From positions 7,590,417 to 7,654,416 of the forward strand of contig NC_045149.1 of NCBI RefSeq assembly GCF_008831285.2: a stretch of 64,000 nt of DNA, in the 5' to 3' direction. The notes under the pieces were generated by a model. It ran no database searches. It saw only the letters and a list, made by a program, of their open reading frames with translations, and was not told the DNA's origin. Origin of the DNA: Nymphaea colorata (Eukaryota; Streptophyta; Magnoliopsida; Nymphaeales; Nymphaeaceae). Made by a program: the position numbers and the translations under genes. Every line of letters begins with the position of its first letter. Position 1 is the first letter of the stretch. This document shows positions 59,302 to 64,000 of this stretch, piece after piece.

Positions 59302-59745
59302 TAGGAATGTTGATATATCTGGTTCGGATTGGATATCTGATCGAACCGACCCGAAAAAATCAGGTATGGAAAATAAATTTAATATCTGATCAAGAAATCA
59401 GATTAGATTAATAAATGACATCTGATCAGATTTTGATATACATAAATATTCAATCGGATTAGGACAAGGATTTAGATCAAATTCATTTTTAGACAAATAT
59501 CTTGTATCTAAATGCCATTACATTTTGAAAATTAGGCAAGATCAGGTTCAAAATTCAGATTCAGATTTGGATATGAATATAAAAATCAGATTCAGATTGT
59601 AAAAATCAGATTTTGGATTCGGATTCACATATGAGTTTTCTTTATTCATATTTAAATCCAAATTGAAGTCCGAATAAGTGAATATCTAAAAAAATAGATA
59701 CGATTAAGGATATATCCGATCCAAATTCGATCTATTAACATCCCT
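59302..59745. mobile_element. MITE, TAGGGATGTTAATAKATC family
   Basis: Left end TAGGAATGTTGATATATCTG; right end in reverse TAGGGATGTTAATAGATCGA. 444 bp, AT-rich, made of degenerate GGATTCGGATATGAAT words, no ORF. The flanks share only TGTAT. Confidence 0.6.
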
Positions 59746-60256
59746 ATGTATTAGACATATGATCTAATTAATTCTCCAATGTTGGTTCTAAATAGTGTTT
59801 GAAAGGGTATCTTGACTTGGATGCAGCCTTTTCGCCATAATCAGATTTTATGTAAAACTAAATCCGGACCAGAGTAACATAAGGTCCGATACTTATAGAT
59901 TGTTAGGCGGATTTTATTGAATCCTACCAAACTCAAATTGGAATATGTCCGTGACAGTGCGTACCAAACCGGAATAGGATCGATAATGAGATCCAAATTC
60001 GTTTACCTGATCTGACTAAGTGGACTTGACGACGTGGAAGAACATCCTCCACGCACAAGCAAAAAGTTGTCCACATAAATGTTGCCTCTCACGTACAAAA
60101 TGTGTTCTACCTCAAAGTTTTAATGAATACGAGTGCAGGTCTCTGTTCTCGAACAATATTATTTAAATCTAAAGTTTGCTTTTCTTTGTTTTTGTTAATT
60201 CTATATCAAGAACAATGAACCACCTCTAGGGATTTGAAATTTTTAAATATTAGATC

Positions 60257-62650
<2,394 letters not shown>

Positions 62651-62654
62651 TAAC

Positions 62655-63285
62655 CTGACGACGTGGTTGCTGCGTGCCATCACGTGATCGAGCTATTTCA
62701 CCATCGCATGTTGACAAATGATTGAGTCCTTTCACCGTGTAGATGAAAAAACATAATGAACAACCCCAAAGGGTCCTGTTGTTCTTGTCAATGGTTCTTT
62801 GTTATTTTTTTTTTCCTCAGGCTTCAGTTTTCTTTGTCTGTCTTCTGTCATGGTCTATCCATCTAACGCCCTTTTCTGAAACATAAACAGGTGCGATGAA
62901 CTTGCATTTTTTTCCTGAAACCATTCTTATTACATCCAAAAGATATGAGGGTGAATTCAGTGTTATGCCCATTCACCAACGACACGCAGCTGTTGTGTGT
63001 GGTCAGGTGATTGAGATATTTCATCATCACGTGTCGTCAAGTGATTGAGCTTTTTCACCGTCGCAGGTGAAAAGATATAACCAACAACGTACTTGAAGGT
63101 TAAATGGAAAAGCCACAAACCCAAAGTGTCCTGTTGTTATTGTGCCAAAAGTTAGGTGGTTCCTTTTTCTAAGCTGCTTTTTAAGTTTTTATTGTCCACC
63201 TTCTGTTATGGTGTATTCAACTTAGCCCTCTTTTCTGAAACGTGGTGCAATGAACTTGCATTTTTCCTGAAACTACAATTCAACA
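62655..63285 (+). repeat. Diverged tandem duplication, unit ~325-355 bp
   Basis: Unit 1 (62655-62925) and unit 2 (62980-63285) share in order: GTGATYGAG-ATATTTCA, GATTGAG-TTTCACCG, GTCCTGTTGTT, a TTTCCTCAGGCTTC/TTTCTAAGCTGC segment, TCTGTYATGGT, CCCTYTTTTCTGAAAC and ATGAACTTGCATTTTTCCTG. The offset rises from 323 to 354 because unit 2 has extra sequence near 63090. No clear ORF in either. Confidence 0.75.
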
Positions 63286-63289
63286 ACTA

Positions 63290-64000
63290 GAATGGTTTAT
63301 GTTTCATTTTCAATCAGTATAACATGATCATCATCATCCTGTTTAAGAACCTGATAGTAAATTCTGGAATCGGTGCTTTTGGATGCTCTTATAATGTTAT
63401 ATAATATAACTTACAAAGCATGAGAAGTTTTAGATACTTCATTTCTCTTTATCCTAGTCAAATCCTTGTTGCACATCAAATAAACTGATTTGGAAATGAC
63501 AATCATGCCGTTAGAAATTTGGAAAGACATTGGTTTGAAGTGTGGTTCCTCATGCTTGGTGCAATTTCACTTTAATCATTCAGGCGTTCCTTGTGATCTT
63601 ATCATTAATCCCTTTCTCGTGAAGCAACTGTAACAATTCTCTCAAATGCACCCAAGAGAGAAAGAGAACAGAGTTTGGACTTTGAAGAGCTACACAATCT
63701 TTTCCACATGCAATGATTGGAAAAGAAATTTCAGATTTACATTCAGAGCCACATCTAGTCCCCATCCAGAGTTTCTCTCTCTCTCTGTCGACTGATTATG
63801 TTAGGCTGAAATAGTTGTAGATTAGTAATTGTTATTATTCTCTCAAAGTGGAAATAATATTTATACACTATAATCTCCTTGCAGTTGAGCTATGGCAGTG
63901 TACCCAAAACTGCTTTTCTTCCCTCCTTTTTTGTGGCCCTTTCCTGGAAGGAGCAGGACCGCTTCCTTTTATGAATGGTTGGTTCTTCTTATCATTTTCT
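63290..64000. other. Window end, no gene recognised
   Basis: AT-rich sequence without supported ORFs on either strand; a short CT run at 63773-63787. Confidence 0.5.

Overview
The window is nuclear DNA from a flowering plant. It is AT-rich and holds two intact intron-rich protein genes, both on the minus strand and both with GT-AG introns and CT-rich leaders. The rest is decayed transposons and long AT, GA and CT microsatellites. I cannot name the species. I see no bacterial, organellar or viral genes and no CRISPR array.

Region 1 (about 2.3-25 kb, minus): a complete FEI1/FEI2-type leucine-rich-repeat receptor kinase. I rebuilt 13 exons giving an uninterrupted 586-residue protein: signal peptide, LRR N-cap, five LRRs each on its own 72-nt exon, one membrane helix, and an RD-type kinase. 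The gene is stretched to 20.7 kb because its introns hold transposons. These include at least four pieces of one hAT family, one of them carrying a broken BED/DUF659/hAT transposase gene, plus an unrelated MITE and a GC-rich fold-back.

Region 2 (25-34.5 kb): intergenic. It contains fragments of a short repeat family with a GTGGGCAACTGCCCAC-type palindrome, simple repeats, and a tandem array of roughly 100-130 bp units in which two neighbouring copies are identical over 120 bp.

Region 3 (34.5-43.7 kb, minus): a complete SH3P1/SH3P2-type gene (BAR-like region plus C-terminal SH3 domain; 10 exons, 426 residues), expected to act in clathrin, autophagosome and endosome membrane traffic.

Region 4 (43.7-64 kb): mostly repeat remnants. 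There are at least three MITE-like families (one copy with a perfect 8-bp target duplication), a candidate SINE, a local duplication interrupted by a MITE, and a diverged tandem duplication near 63 kb. One short stretch (54.3-56.2 kb, minus) has a TATA box, a telo-box-like motif and a good 102-nt splice-flanked exon. It may be a small or decayed gene that I do not recognise.

The two intact genes have no evident functional link. The main point of interest is how related hAT elements and MITEs have built the introns and intergenic DNA. I found no convincing new multi-gene system.
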